In this document: positions 11,431-22,840 of the stretch, piece after piece
How the letters are laid out: each line of letters starts with the position of its first letter
How positions within the stretch are numbered: position 1 is the first letter of the stretch
NCBI GenBank assembly: GCA_009667805.1
Contig: CM019072.1
Span: forward strand, 32,667,519-32,731,518
DNA length: 64,000 bases
Source of the DNA: Leptobrachium leishanense
Taxonomy: Eukaryota > Chordata > Amphibia > Anura > Megophryidae
Reading direction: 5' to 3'
Notes under the pieces: generated by a model
The model's input: only the letters and a program-made list of their open reading frames with translations
What the model was told of the DNA's origin: nothing
The model's database searches: none
Position numbers and translations under genes: made by a program

Positions 11431-12762
11431 TTGAGCTTTTTTTCCTTTTTCTTTGTTATTGTCCTAAAATGTGTTTTAACTGCTGGGGTGCCCTCTAAAT
11501 CCCCGTTTATTTGTTGGTTTCCTCCTGTGGATGTATCTGACGACGGACTGTTTAAGATTATGAATTATTGATGTGCTATGTTACCATCAGTTTATACCGT
11601 TCCTGATCAGGTGGCTTATTAGCCTTTACTTTTAGAGATTTTCTTACTTTGAATTATTTTTCTTTTGTCAGTTACTTTCCTGACCAGGTTTTTTCTAGTT
11701 GCGGTTCTATTGGCAGCTTTTTGAGTCATTTACATCTCACTCATTTTCATTTCAATACGACTATGTTTTTTAATAGTTTCAGTGTGTTTTTTCTCATTTA
11801 TTAAATTGTGTTCGTGACGGGGACCCACATCCCCTATAAAAACTCTCCTTGCACTTGGTTGTGCTGGATTGTTATAAGTATTTATTTTGCACATAGATAT
11901 ATTGCCCCAGCTCACATGGATATATGCCCCAGCTCTCCACATGAATATATTGCCCCTAGCTCACATGAATATATTGCCCCAAGCTCACATGAATATATTT
12001 CCCCCAGCTCACATGAATATATTGCCCCCAGCTCACACATGGATATATTGCCCCCAGCTCACACATGGATATATTGCCCCAGTTCACATGGATATATTTC
12101 CCCCAGCTCACATGAAATATTGCCCCCAGCTCACACATGGATATATTGCCCCCAGCTCACACATGGATATATTGCCCCAGTTCACATGGATATAATTGCC
12201 CCCAGCTCACACATGGATATATTGCCCCCAGCTCACACATGGATATATTTCCCCCAGCTCACACATGGATATATTGCCCCCAGCTCACATGAATAAATTG
12301 CCCCCAGCTCACACATAGATATATTGCCCCCAGCTCACACATGGATATATTGTCCCCAGCTCACATGGATATATTGCCCCAGTTCACATGGATATATTGC
12401 CCCCAGCTCACACATGGATATATTGCCAACAAATAAACAGGGATTTAGAGGGACGCGTGGGACTGGGACGCAAGCCGGATATGCGTCCGTGACACGCACG
12501 CTGCCTAGGACATATTAGGTCTGGCGAAAATAATTTTTGGATTATCTTGTCACTTTGACGCATGCGTCTTTATTCTTTGGGGATGTAGTTTTGATTATAC
12601 CGGACGTGTGGGACTGGAACGCAAGCCAGATATGCGCCCGTGACACGCACACGCCTGGACGTATTAGGTCAGACAACATTGATTGCTTTCAGCTGTCAGG
12701 TAAAGATTCATTTTGTATATACTGTATATTCGGCGGAACTGGGACAATCATGATTATTGCTC

Positions 12763-12795
12763 CTGATGAAGACAGCATGATGCTATCGATACGCG
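12763..12795 (+). other. Hammerhead-like hairpin, macrosatellite unit 3
   Basis: Identical to the unit 1 motif, including the GATAC variant. Confidence 0.45.
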
Positions 12796-13925
12796 TTGAG
12801 CTTTTTTTCCTTTTTCTTTGTTATTGTCCTAAAATGTTGTTTTAACTGCTGGGGTGCCCTCTAAATCCCCGTTTATTTGTTGGTTTCCTCCTGTGGATGT
12901 ATCTGACGACGGACTGTTTAAGATTATGAATTATTGATGTGCTATGTTACCATCAGTTTATACCGTTCCTGATCAGGTGGCTTATTAGCCTTTACTTTTA
13001 GAGATTTTCTTACTTTGAATTATTTTTCTTTTGTCAGTTACTTTCCTGACCAGGTTTTTTCTAGTTGTGGTTCTATTGGCAGCTTTTTGAGTCATTTACA
13101 TCTCACTCATTTTCATTTCAATACGACTATGTTTTTTAATAGTTTCAGTGTGTTTTTTCTCATTTATTAAATTGTGTTCGTGACGGGGACCCACATCCCC
13201 TCTATAAACTCTCCTTGCACTTGGTTGTGCTGGATTGTTATAAGTATTTATTTTGCACATAGATATATTGCCCCAGCTCACATGGATATATTGCCCCAGC
13301 TCACACATGAATATATTGCCCTAGCTCACATGAATATATTGCCCCAAGCTCACATGAATATATTTCCCCCAGCTCACATGAATATATTGCCCCCAGCTCA
13401 CACATGGATATATTGCCCCCAGCTCACACATGGATATATTGCCCCCAGCTCACACATGGATATATTGCCCCCAGCTCACATGAATAAATTGCCCCAGCTC
13501 ACACATTGATATATTGCCCCCAGCTCACATGGATATATTGCCCCAGTTCACATGGATATATTGCCCCCAGCTCACTCATGGATATATTGCCAACAAATAA
13601 ACAGGGATTTAGAGGGACGCGTGGGACTGGGACGCAAGCCGGATATGCGTCCGTGACACGCACGCTGCCTAGGACATATTAGGTCTGGCGAAAATAATTT
13701 TTGGATTATCTTGTCACTTTGACGCATGCGTCTTTATTCTTTGGGGATGTAGTTTTGATTATACCGGACGCGTGGGACTGGAACGCAAGCCAGATATGCG
13801 CCCGTGACACGCACACGCCTGGACGTATTAGGTCAGACAACATTGATTGCTTTCAGCTGTCAGGTAAGATTCATTTTGTATATACTGTATATTCGGCGGA
13901 ACTGGGACAATCATGATTATTGCTC

Positions 13926-13958
13926 CTGATGAAGACAGCATGATGCTATCGATACGCG
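13926..13958 (+). other. Hammerhead-like hairpin, macrosatellite unit 4
   Basis: Identical to the unit 1 motif, including the GATAC variant. Confidence 0.45.
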
Positions 13959-14419
13959 TTGAGCCTTTTTTCCTTTTTCTTTGTTATTGTCCTAAAATGT
14001 TGTTTTAACTGCTGGGGTGCCCTCTAAATCCCCGTTTATTTGTTGGTTTCCTCCTGTGGATGTATCTGACGACGGACTGTTTAAGATTATGAATTATTGA
14101 TGTGCTATGTTACCATCAGTTTATACCGTTCCTGATCAGGTGACTTATTAGCCTTTACTTTTAGAGATTTTCTTACTTTGAATTATTTTTCTTTTGTCAG
14201 TTACTTTCCTGACCAGGTTTTTTCTAGTTGCGGTTCTATTGGCAGCTTATTGAGTCATTTACATCTCACTCATTTTCATTTCAATACGACTATGTTTTTT
14301 AATAGTTTCAGTGTGTTTTTTCTCATTTATTAAATTGTGTTCGTGACGGGGACCCACATCCCCTCTATTAACTCTCCTTGCACTTGGTTGTGCTGGATTG
14401 TTATAAGTATTTATTTTGC

Positions 14420-15380
14420 ACATAGATATATTTCCCCAGCTCACATGGATATATTGCCGCAGCTCACACATGGATATATTGCCCCCAGTTCACATTTGTA
14501 TTGCCCCAGCTCACATTAAATGTATTGCCCCCAGCTCACATTTAATATATTGCCCCAGCTCACATATAATATATTGCCCACAGCTCACATTTGTATATTG
14601 CCCCAGCTCACGTTTGTATATTGCCCCAGCTCACAATTAATATATTGCCCCAGCTCACATATATTGCCCCAGTTCATGTTTGTATATTGCCCCCAGCTCA
14701 CATTTGTATATTGCCCCAGCTCACGTTTGTATATTGCCCTAGCTCACGTTTAATATATTGCCCCAGCTCACATATATTGCCCCAGCTCACATTTGTATAT
14801 CGTCCCAGCTCACGTTTTCTATATTGCCCCAGCTCACGTTTGTATATTGCCCCAGCTCATATTTATATATTGCCCCAGCTCACATTTAATATATTGCCCA
14901 GCTCACGTTTATATATTGCCCCAGCTCACGTTTGTATTTTGCCCCAGCTCACGTTTGTATATTGCCCCAGCTTACGTTTGTATATTGCCCCAGCTCACAT
15001 TTAATATATTGCCCTAGCTCACATATATTGCCCCAGCTCACATTTGTATATTGCCCAGCTCACATTTTCTATATTGCCCCAGCTCACGTTTGTATATTGC
15101 CCCAGCTCACATTTAATATATTGCCCAGCTCACGTTTATATATTGCCCCGCTCACGTTTGTATTTTGCCCCAGCTCACGTTTGTATATTGCCCCCAGCTC
15201 ATGTTTGTATATTGCCCCCAGCTCACGTTTAATATATTGCCCCCCAGGTCACGTTTAATATATTGACCCCCAGGTCACGTTTAATATATTGCCCCCTAGG
15301 TCACGTTTAATATATTGCCCCAGCTCACATTTAATATATTGCCCAGGGGTTCACATTTAATATATTGCGCCCAGCTCACA
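14420..15380 (+). repeat. Minisatellite family A, diverged block
   Basis: About 40 copies of a 22-25-bp unit of the form CAGCTCACGTTTGTATATTG + CCC. The GGATATATT part of family A is replaced by TTTGTATATT or TTTAATATATT. Two or three variants alternate irregularly, and some larger blocks (e.g. 14670-14800 and 15010-15140) repeat the same variant order, so duplication of several units at once is likely. No gene. Confidence 0.92.
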
Positions 15381-15699
15381 TTGTATGATCCCAATTGGTC
15401 TCCCTTCTGCCAGGCTCCTCTCAGCGGCTGTCGACAAAGGATGTAGCCCAGCCGCTCGCCTGTGAACCACGTACATGCCGCGGTCTCGCGAGATCCCGGA
15501 GTTATCTCCGAGATCTTGCGGCTGGTGAATCCCAGGCGAGCGGCCGGGCTACATCCTTTGTCGGCGTCCGCTGGGAGGATGAAGAGCACTCGGAGGGGCA
15601 CTGAGACAAGTTAGCCTATGGCTCGCAGGCCACCACAGATGGCCCTGCGTGCCAGCTGAGGCACGAGTGCCCTAGGTTCGCCATCACTGCCCTATATGA
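15381..15699. mobile_element. Right end of a hAT element with an internal palindrome
   Basis: The segment ends TAGGTTCGCCATCACTG at 15699, the reverse complement of a common hAT terminus (CAGTGATGGCGAACC). Inside, arms at about 15430-15460 and 15530-15563 (gacaaaggatgtagcc and its complement) flank CpG-rich sequence around tctcgcgagatc. No matching left terminus was found, so the element may reach left across the minisatellite domain or be truncated. The 8 bases after it, CCCTATAT, would be the target duplication. Confidence 0.5.
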
Positions 15700-16082
15700 A
15701 TGAAATAAGCAAACAGGTGTCAAGAGTGATTAGTACCTGTGTGTAACCACACATTTTAAATTTTATCCATCAATAAAGAGCACCAAATGGTTTATTTTTT
15801 AATTTCTGTATTTGTGTATTCACCCTATGCATCTACGGAGTGCCACGTTATGTATTTATTCAGACACTCAAGTTGGAAGCGTCTTTGTTTTCTACAAGCA
15901 ATCTTCCAATACAGACTTACTGTCCAGTACTTGGGGTGACTTTTGCCACATCCCTAAGCCGCAGTGATGTACCTGTGAAACGTATGGAACACCAACTACT
16001 GCTTTCACATCTTTACTCCCCAAATATGGCATGCAAAGCTTGTCTCACACTCAAAAACATTAACTATATTTGAGGCACGACA
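15700..16082. other. No recognised feature
   Basis: AT-rich DNA with no significant frame or repeat that I recognise. Confidence 0.3.
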
Positions 16083-16262
16083 GTGTTTTTATTGGAACCC
16101 CTGATATCATCCTCCCCCTTCACCTCTCATTTCAGCCCCCCCAATTCACCCCTCATTTCAGCCCCCCCACTTCACCCCTCATTTCAGCCCCCCCACTTCA
16201 CCCCTCATTTCAGCCACCTCACTTCACCCCTCATTTCAGTGCCCCCCCCCCACTTCACCCCA
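16083..16262 (+). repeat. 24-bp C-rich tandem repeat
   Basis: Five to six copies of TTCACCCCTCATTTCAGCCC plus a variable C-run. Open frames here are translations of the repeat. Confidence 0.85.
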
Positions 16263-16466
16263 TCAGCAACATACTGCTTATTTTGCTCCTGTGCAACTCA
16301 GTACTAACAAAGCGAAGTATCTGGCTGCAGATTGAAACATGTGAACAGGAAACATGTGACCTCCATGCACTCAGTGGGTTTTTTTTTAAAGCAACTTTAA
16401 TATAACAAACAACCAATAGACAATAATTCTGAACAGTAAACATTTTGCATGTTTTCTTGTTCTTAA

Positions 16467-17110
16467 CCCCTTCATGACCGGACTGTTTTGGCCATGTCGT
16501 ACGTTTAGGACAGTGGCTGTTCTGCGGTGCTTGTATTTAGCTGTAGTTTTTCCTCTCATTTACTGTACCCACACAAATTAGTTTTAGTTTTTTTTCCAGG
16601 ACAAGAGTTTTCATAAGGCTGGAGTCAGACGAACGCAGTGCGAACGCGCATGCAGCCGCACTTTATCACGGCCGTAGTAGCAGCAAATGACGGGCAATAT
16701 ACGAAGTACGGCCGCACAAAAGTACGGCCGAGCAACGCAAGCGGCAAACGAATGCATTTTTTAGAGAACGTGATACCGCTAGTACTGACGTACAGAGTGC
16801 GCTGCGTCCGCTAGCGGCGTGTGTGCGTGATTAGGAGACGTCAGACGCTGCTAATGTCCGGCCAACAAAACGTCCAGACGTAAAAAGTGTTTTATTGATG
16901 ATCCGTACAAAATCATGGACGAAAATGCGCATCGTATGACCGCTATCGCGTATTCCGTGGAAAAATACGTCCATTCGTTCGAACGCACTTTTTCACAGAC
17001 GACGCGAAAAATGCGTTTGTCTGACCCTAGCCTAAGATAGCATTTTTTTGTTATCATCGTATAGTGTATCATAATAAAAATTTATATGGGGAATAAATCT
17101 TTTTAAAAAA
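16467..17110 (+). mobile_element. piggyBac-like terminus, interrupted by a MITE
   Basis: TTAA at 16463-16466 followed by CCCCTTCATGACCGGACTG resembles the terminus of the 22185 element. The sequence runs to 16613, is split by a Harbinger-like MITE, and resumes at 17036. No second TTAA end was identified, so this is a fragment. Confidence 0.55.
16617..17032. mobile_element. Harbinger-like MITE, copy 1
   Basis: Terminal inverted repeats GGCTGGAGTCAGACGAACGC and, at the right, GTCTGACCCTAGCC, flanked by TAA on both sides (16614-16616 and 17033-17035). CpG-rich interior, no coding capacity. The 3-bp TWA duplication fits PIF/Harbinger. Confidence 0.75.
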
Positions 17111-17794
17111 CTTTTCTTGAATTTTAAATGTAAAATCTTGTACTCATCTAAAAAAATGCTAACAGGAACACTTTTAATCACAGAAATAGAAGTCCTAGCA
17201 CCCCTTTACATTTCCCCAAGGTAACCCTTTCCCTGCTTTTACATCACTGCAAGCAATGATCAAACAGAAGAAAAATGGTTAACGTGATGGAAAATGTAGA
17301 GGGGCTTCTATTTCTTTGATACAAAAGGAAGTAATGGGCAAGGACCAGAAATTGGATCTACTCCTCACAAGTGTCCTTCTAGTCAACTTGCTGTAATTAC
17401 ACTGACTCTCTCTGACCATTGATTTGCATTGTAAGTGTTGAGGTCATTCAAATTAACACCAGAATCAACACTTTTTAACTCTGATAAATTAAGACAAAAA
17501 AAAATCAGAACATTTTGCTGTGTAGGCTTTTGTAAACCTGTCGCAAAATGATGCCCAGTAATTAAATCCACAATGGCAATTTAAAGGGACACTGATGCCC
17601 AACACAAGCTGTACTCATTTAACAGGGAATCACCCGCATAATATGTCTCAGCATTTATTTTTATTACTGACACAAACAATTGAAAAGAGGGGAGTTATAC
17701 CTTGTCAAAGTTTAGCTGTCACTCCAAGGTCATGGTTTTGGTTATTTGGAACACAGTAATGCAGGTCTGGAGGAAGGAGTTACAGTTACAAGTA
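17111..17794. other. No recognised feature
   Basis: AT-rich sequence with only short frames; nothing supportable. Confidence 0.3.
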
Positions 17795-18400
17795 TTTATA
17801 ATGCGCCAACAAATTCCTTAGCGCTGTACAATGGGAGAGACAAAAAAACAAATATACCTACAAATTACACACATGGAACAGTAGGAGTAAGGACCCTGCT
17901 TGAGAGCTTACAATCTAAGAGGAGAGGAGTGACACAGTAGGTGAAGGTGAATAGGGTAAGTGAAGTGGCGGGTTGCAAGAGGGCTGAATGGGAGGAGGAG
18001 CAGGAAATGACAGTGGAGAGATCATTGACTGAGCTGATAGGCTTCTCTAATGTAATGCGTTTTTAGTGACTTTTTGAAGGACTGGAGAGACGGGGAGAGT
18101 CTAATGTTGCGGGGTGTGCGGGGGAAGGAGTTTCATAGAAAGGGGCAGCTTGGGAGAAGTCTTGAAGGCGAGAGTTGGACATGCGGGTACAAGGAATTGA
18201 TGGTAACAGATCATTGGCAGAGCGAAGTGTTCGGCAATGGGATATACCTGCTAATAAGGGAGGAGATGTAGGCAGAGGCGCGGTTATGGAGAGCTTTCTA
18301 TATGAGCACCATTAGTAGTAGGAGTCCGAAAGAGAGGTATCCAGTAATGGGGTAATTGAGGGAACGTAGTCAGTGAGTAAGGCAGAGAGACAGACAGACA
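17795..18400 (+). repeat. Interspersed repeat with GCGCTGTACAATGGGAGAG motif
   Basis: The sequence from atttataatgcgccaacaaa through gcgctgtacaatgggagag to acaatctaagaggagaggag resembles a dispersed repeat I associate with frog genomes. Its superfamily is not clear from the sequence, and the frames inside look broken. Confidence 0.35.
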
Positions 18401-18406
18401 GGCAGA

Positions 18407-18632
18407 CAGTGGTGTATTTTGACCTAGGTCGATAAGGCCTAGGGTGGCACTTTCCAGGGGGCAGCAGCCCGCACCAGGTGGCCCCAGCCCTAAAAAAAAT
18501 TATAATTTTTTTTACTTTTGCAAAGTATTTTACCAGGAAGGATACATTGAGATTTCACTACTTTTCAAGTATGTCCTGGGTAGGCAAGGCCTAGGCTTTC
18601 ACTTTCCAGGGAGCAGCAAAAAACCTCACCTC
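18407..18632 (+). mobile_element. hAT-like left terminus with a LINE-tail segment
   Basis: Starts CAGTGGTGTATTTTGACCTAGG, which matches the inverted right terminus of the hAT element ending at 53084. At 18515-18575 it contains the inverted 3' tail of the L2-like LINE (gtattttaccaggaagga). No right end with a matching 8-bp duplication was found; adjacent MITE insertions obscure it. Confidence 0.5.
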
Positions 18633-18635
18633 TAA

Positions 18636-19200
18636 GGCTAGGGTCAGACAAAAGCATTTTTCCCCGCGAACGTGAAAAAGTGCGTCCGAACGCATTGACG
18701 TATTTTTTTCACGGAATGTGCAAAAACGGTCAGACGACGCGCATTTTCGGGCCTTATTTTGTACGGATCGTCAATAAAACTCTTTTTGCGTCTGGACGTT
18801 ATGTAGGTTGGACACCCTTTCTGGGTGAGAGCAGGCTGATTTGCATATGGAAAATTCATCCCTGTAATGGCACAAGCAAGCTAAAACCTTGTTTGTGAGA
18901 CCTGAGCGGGCCCCACCGTAGAGCAGGCCATTGTGCTGTTGCTCGTTCTCAGGACCCTCACAAACACCCCCCCTTGCTTCTCACTAGGTTGGACATTAGC
19001 AGCGTCTGACATCTCCTAATCACGCAAACACGACGCTATGCCGCAGCTGCGCACTCAGTATGTCAGTACTAGCGGTTCAGCGTTCTCAGAAAAATGTGTT
19101 CAAATTCCACTTGCGTTGCACGGTCTGACTTTTGTGCGGCCGTACATCGTATATTGGCCGTCATTGCCCGTCATCTGCTGCTAGTGCGGCCATAATTATT
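18636..19200. mobile_element. Harbinger-like MITE, copy 2, interrupted and truncated
   Basis: Begins GGCTAGGGTCAGAC after TAA (18633-18635) and follows the copy at 62779 closely. A 170-bp insertion splits it at 18815. The right terminus is missing; homology stops in the gcggccataattatta stretch. Confidence 0.7.
18815..18984. mobile_element. 170-bp insertion with 11-bp target duplication
   Basis: TAGGTTGGACA occurs at 18804-18814 and again at 18985-18995. In the related MITE at 62779 the site is uninterrupted (taggctggacattagc near 62946), so the intervening 170 bp is an insertion. It contains ATTTGCATA and no poly(A). Identity unknown; a SINE or retroposed small RNA is possible from the duplication length. 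Confidence 0.6.
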
Positions 19201-19440
19201 AGGCTTGTGCAACGATTTTTTTTTCGGTTCGATTCGGTTCGATTTTTCGGATTTTTAAACTTTTCAATTCGGCTCGTTTCGACCGATTTCTGTTTCGATT
19301 CGGTTCGGCTCGATTGTTTTTCGTAAAATAGTTAGGTTTTCTATCTGTTTACATTTTGTGTATTTTTCCCATGATGTAAATTTACCAATATCTGTGCAAA
19401 AACTTTACTACTGTGTTATAGCTTATACAGTATGTAGCAG
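19201..19440. repeat. TTCGGTTCGATT-rich repetitive segment
   Basis: Imperfect repeats of cggttcgattcggttcga and similar at 19220-19320, then AT-rich sequence. Low-complexity; no gene. Confidence 0.45.
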
Positions 19441-19444
19441 TTAA

Positions 19445-19760
19445 CCTCCCTGGCGGTTATCCCAAGTGTGGCTCGGGGTTAAATTTCACCGCTGAAAGCG
19501 CTAATCACGAGCCACACTTGGGCTGCATACATTACCTGTCCGTGTGCTCCCTCGCTGATCCCCGGAGTCTCCTCCGGCGATCGCAGCGTTTTACTTCCAG
19601 GATAGGGTTCCCACCCGTCCGGTTTTGACCCGGACTGTCTGGTTTTGGAGGTGTGGCACGCTGCCCGGAGCGGGCTCCTCCGGTGCACAGCCAGGCTGCT
19701 CTAGTCAGGAGGCAGGCAGGGTGCGGCCGCACGCTTTGTTGAACTGCTAGGCGCCAGGGA
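19445..19760 (+). mobile_element. piggyBac-like terminus fragment
   Basis: TTAA at 19441-19444 followed by CCTCCCTGGCGGTTATCCC, with an internal inverted repeat (aagtgtggctcg and cgagccacactt). The TTAA-CC start fits nonautonomous piggyBac elements. No right end recognised. Confidence 0.4.
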
Positions 19761-19907
19761 TGGAGCTGTTAGGGCGGGCTGCCGCTGATGACTCACTCGG
19801 CAGAGACGTCAGCGTCAGCACGTCAGACGGCTGGCTCGGCGCTCCCTCTGGCGTGTGGCATCAGAGGGGTTGGGACCAGCTCCCATCTTTGACTTTTGGT
19901 GCCCTTA

Positions 19908-20079
19908 AGGTGACACCCACCCTTAGGGTGACACCAAAGACTTTGATTTTTGAACCGGCCACCGCGGCCGCACTGCAGGTTACTAACTTTGGTCTGAAGT
20001 TTGTAACCTGCAGTGCTGCCATGGCGGCCGGTTCAATAATCAAAGTCTTTTGTGTCACCCTAAGGGTGGGTGTCACCTG
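19908..20079. repeat. Palindromic element, GGTGACACCCACCCTTAGGG arms
   Basis: The left arm begins aggtgacacccacccttagg and continues through accaaagactttgatttttg, gaaccggcc and gcactgcaggttac. The right arm is nearly its complement, ending ctaagggtgggtgtcacct. Spacer about 20 bases. Structure of a foldback MITE; no coding capacity. Confidence 0.75.
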
Positions 20080-20564
20080 ATGCGGACCGCACCCCCCGCC
20101 CCACCTAGCGACGCCTCTGTCTCCAATAGATCCTTTTTTATATCCCTTGCTGGGGATTCCTGCTCTTCAACGCCTCCATCAGTCGGCATACCCCGAGCAT
20201 CTGTCCTGGGTCTTCTGCTCTTTTTGATCTACACCTCCACACCGAGTAGACTTATCAGCAGCTATGGCTTCAAATATCACCTCTCCACTCCAGATCTCTC
20301 TCCCTCTGTTCTCTCTCAGGTCAGTGACTGTCTGAGTTTCCCCCTCCATTGAGTTTCCCCCTGCTGGTCACATGACCAGCCGGATCTCGCCTCGCCGGAT
20401 CTCGCCGGCCGGATCTCGTCTCGTGAGATCCGGCCAGTCTGCGTAGTGATACGCAGGGAGAGACTGGGGGGACTTTTCCCCCAGTCTTTCCCTGCTCCCG
20501 CCGGACGTAGGAGGCGGTCGGAGCCGCTGTCCTTGCTGCGGGACAGGAGGTGAGTATCTGACTT

Positions 20565-21610
20565 GTTTTTGTTTTTTTTAGGCTGGTGTTAACGGATTCT
20601 GAATCTGCAGAAGCGGAATCCGTTAACACCAAGTCCTAGCTCTGTTTTACTTTCCGCTAACCAGAGCCGGACATTAATCAGCGCTGGGACTTTGTAATCC
20701 TAACGCTGATTAACACTTTGCGCTTCCCATGTTAAGTATAGGGAGCGCAAAGTACAGTAACCTCGCGCCGAAAAGCGCAAGGTACCAAACGCAAATGGGT
20801 TACTTACCCCGTTTGCGTTTGGATCGTAATATGCGTTAGACACCGCAGCTAACAATAATGGAAACGCAAGTGTGCGTTAACGTTACCGTCAAGAATGTAA
20901 TGTGGCCCTAAAGCTACTGAACTCTTATTAACAAGAATTAAAATGCAAGCATTTTTAAATTATACCTAAACGCTACTGTTGTCGATAAGTTAACTACAGG
21001 AGACAATATATATAAAGTATTCTGTAATTATTTTATCAACGTGGATTGCTATAACACTCTTGTCGCAAACTGGGCTTGCGGCTTGAGTGGTGCAATTGCC
21101 TGCGTGAGGTTACTGTCCATTAACACCTCCTATATTTATTATAGGAGACGTTAATGTGAAGCTTCGCATGGAAACGCAGGCTTGCGCTTTCAAATTGGGA
21201 GACTGAATTTCACTGTGAAATACTGATTCCTAAAAGCTGGTGTTAAGTGATTTTGCATTTGCAAAATCACATAAGATGCTATAAATCCCCCATAAAAATC
21301 CCATACTCACCTCTCATACCGCGGTGAAAAGGGCAGCGTGATACGTCACTTCCTCTCGTCCGGGAGCAGAGTGAGACTGGCAACAAATAGTTCCTAGTCT
21401 CCCTCCGCAATTCCGCTGCAGCGCTGCAAGAGTGATCTCTCGGCTGCGATGCACAAAGCTCCATGGAGTCCTATGGACTCCCCAAGCCGATTCTCATGGT
21501 AGCGCATTGCTCTGCAGCCGGTATCGGGCAGCTTTGCGCTTCGTTCTGGGGCCAGGCGCTAATAAAGCACATTTTCCTACGTACCATCTCCATTTTACCA
21601 TCAAGTGTGT
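20565..21610. repeat. Palindrome-bearing repeat region
   Basis: A hairpin at 20580-20632 pairs ggtgttaacggattc with gaatccgttaacacc. A related segment, ctggtgttaagtgattttgc, recurs at 21238. Between them lie further short inverted repeats (gcgcaaagt, gtttgcgtttgg). Reads as one or more MITEs; boundaries not resolved. Confidence 0.45.
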
Positions 21611-21700
21611 AATTTATTTATTTATGTATTTATAAAGGATTTTACCAGGAAGGATACATTGAGATTTCTCTCGTTTTCAAGTATGTCCTGTGTAATAGGG
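21611..21700 (-). mobile_element. 3' tail of an L2-like LINE
   Basis: Inverted copy of the tail seen at 42050-42135: attttaccaggaaggataca, gagatttctc, caagtatgtcctg, with TTTA-type repeats at its A-rich end. Only the last 80 bases are present. Confidence 0.6.
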
Positions 21701-22840
21701 CCTAGGTTGCTTCCTCTCTGACTCTTCCCTCTATTCTCAAAAAACCCCCAAAAAAACATGGGTCCGAACTGGCCATTAGGCACAACGGGCATTTGCCGAT
21801 GGCTGCTAGCTGAGTCCAAAACCTCTTTCTTGACCTGCCCAAACCCTGTTTACAGCCAGCCCCATGCATCCAATATGTCTTCACCCCTCCTTTTGAAGAG
21901 TTCCTCAATTGGAAAACATAATTGAATAAAAGGAGAGAAAAATTTGCCATTTTTGTTTTTAACGACAGCTACCCACCTAACCTACCTCCCTCATGGCAAA
22001 CAAATAAACTAGTAGCCCTTTCTACTACCATTGGATTATTTTTATTGTAGCAGTTGTCCTCTATGGACAAGGCTTCTACAGTTGTGTTCAAGATTATTCA
22101 ACCCCCAATGCTGTAAAGGGTTTTAGGGAATTTAGTGTACATTTGTAATTGTATTCAGAATGAAATCCTACAAGGACTTTTTAACCCCTTAGTGACCGGG
22201 CGGTTTTACACAAATCCGTCCTTTAGTGACCGCTGCTGTTTTTACGTTTCTGCGCTGTTAGTGTTTACGTCAAATTTTCCTCTTACTCGTTTATGTAACC
22301 CACACATATTTTACACTGTTTTTCTCGTCATTAAATGGACTTTATAAAGATACCATTTTTTTCATCATTTCATATAATTTACTATAAAAAATATTGTGAA
22401 ATATGACAAAAAAATTGAAAAAACACCACTTTTTCTAACTTTGACCCCCAAATTTCTTATGTATCAACAACCGTCAAAAAAATTAATTCCTTAGTAGTTT
22501 CTAAATTTAGTACTGAGTTTAGCAATACCCAATGTTTACATATTCCTCGCTTTTTTCCTTATTTTATGCAACAATAAGTGCAAGTAGCACTTTGCCATTT
22601 CCAAAGAGTTTATTTTCAAAACTAGTGCTAGTGACATTGTAACACTGATATCTGTCACTAATTCCTGAATAACCCGCCACATATACATATTTTTTTAAAG
22701 TACACAAATCAAGGTATTAAACTTGGGGTATTTTGACTCTTTCCATGCAAACCATTTTACCACAAATCTATGCCAAAGTTTGATAAAAAAAAATTTTTTG
22801 GTGTTTTTCTTTTTTTGAACGCAATTTAAGAATACATGTA

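Larger units (their letters stand above)
9541..14419 (+). repeat. Macrosatellite: minisatellite A blocks plus 825-bp spacers, four units
   Basis: Four composite units in head-to-tail order. Minisatellite blocks are at 9541-9803, 10626-11061, 11890-12426 and 13257-13590; nearly identical spacers are at 9804-10625, 11062-11889, 12427-13256 and 13591-14419. Spacer starts are 1258, 1365 and 1164 bp apart, the differences coming mostly from minisatellite copy number. Each spacer begins caacaaataaacagggattt, has an internal duplication of a CpG-rich segment (gacgcgtgggactgg), a hammerhead-like hairpin and a T-rich end. Short frames of 62-108 codons recur in every unit but show no protein-like conservation. 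High identity points to recent amplification by unequal exchange. Confidence 0.93.

Noticed and set aside
11172..11498. Conserved 70-108-codon frames beginning MDYLVTLTHASLFFGDV in each macrosatellite spacer
   Set aside because: Conservation follows from near-identical DNA copies; ends shift freely with indels and no domain is recognisable.
9541..15380. CRISPR-like regular array
   Set aside because: Units abut each other with no unique spacers and vary in length; the surrounding genome is a vertebrate one.
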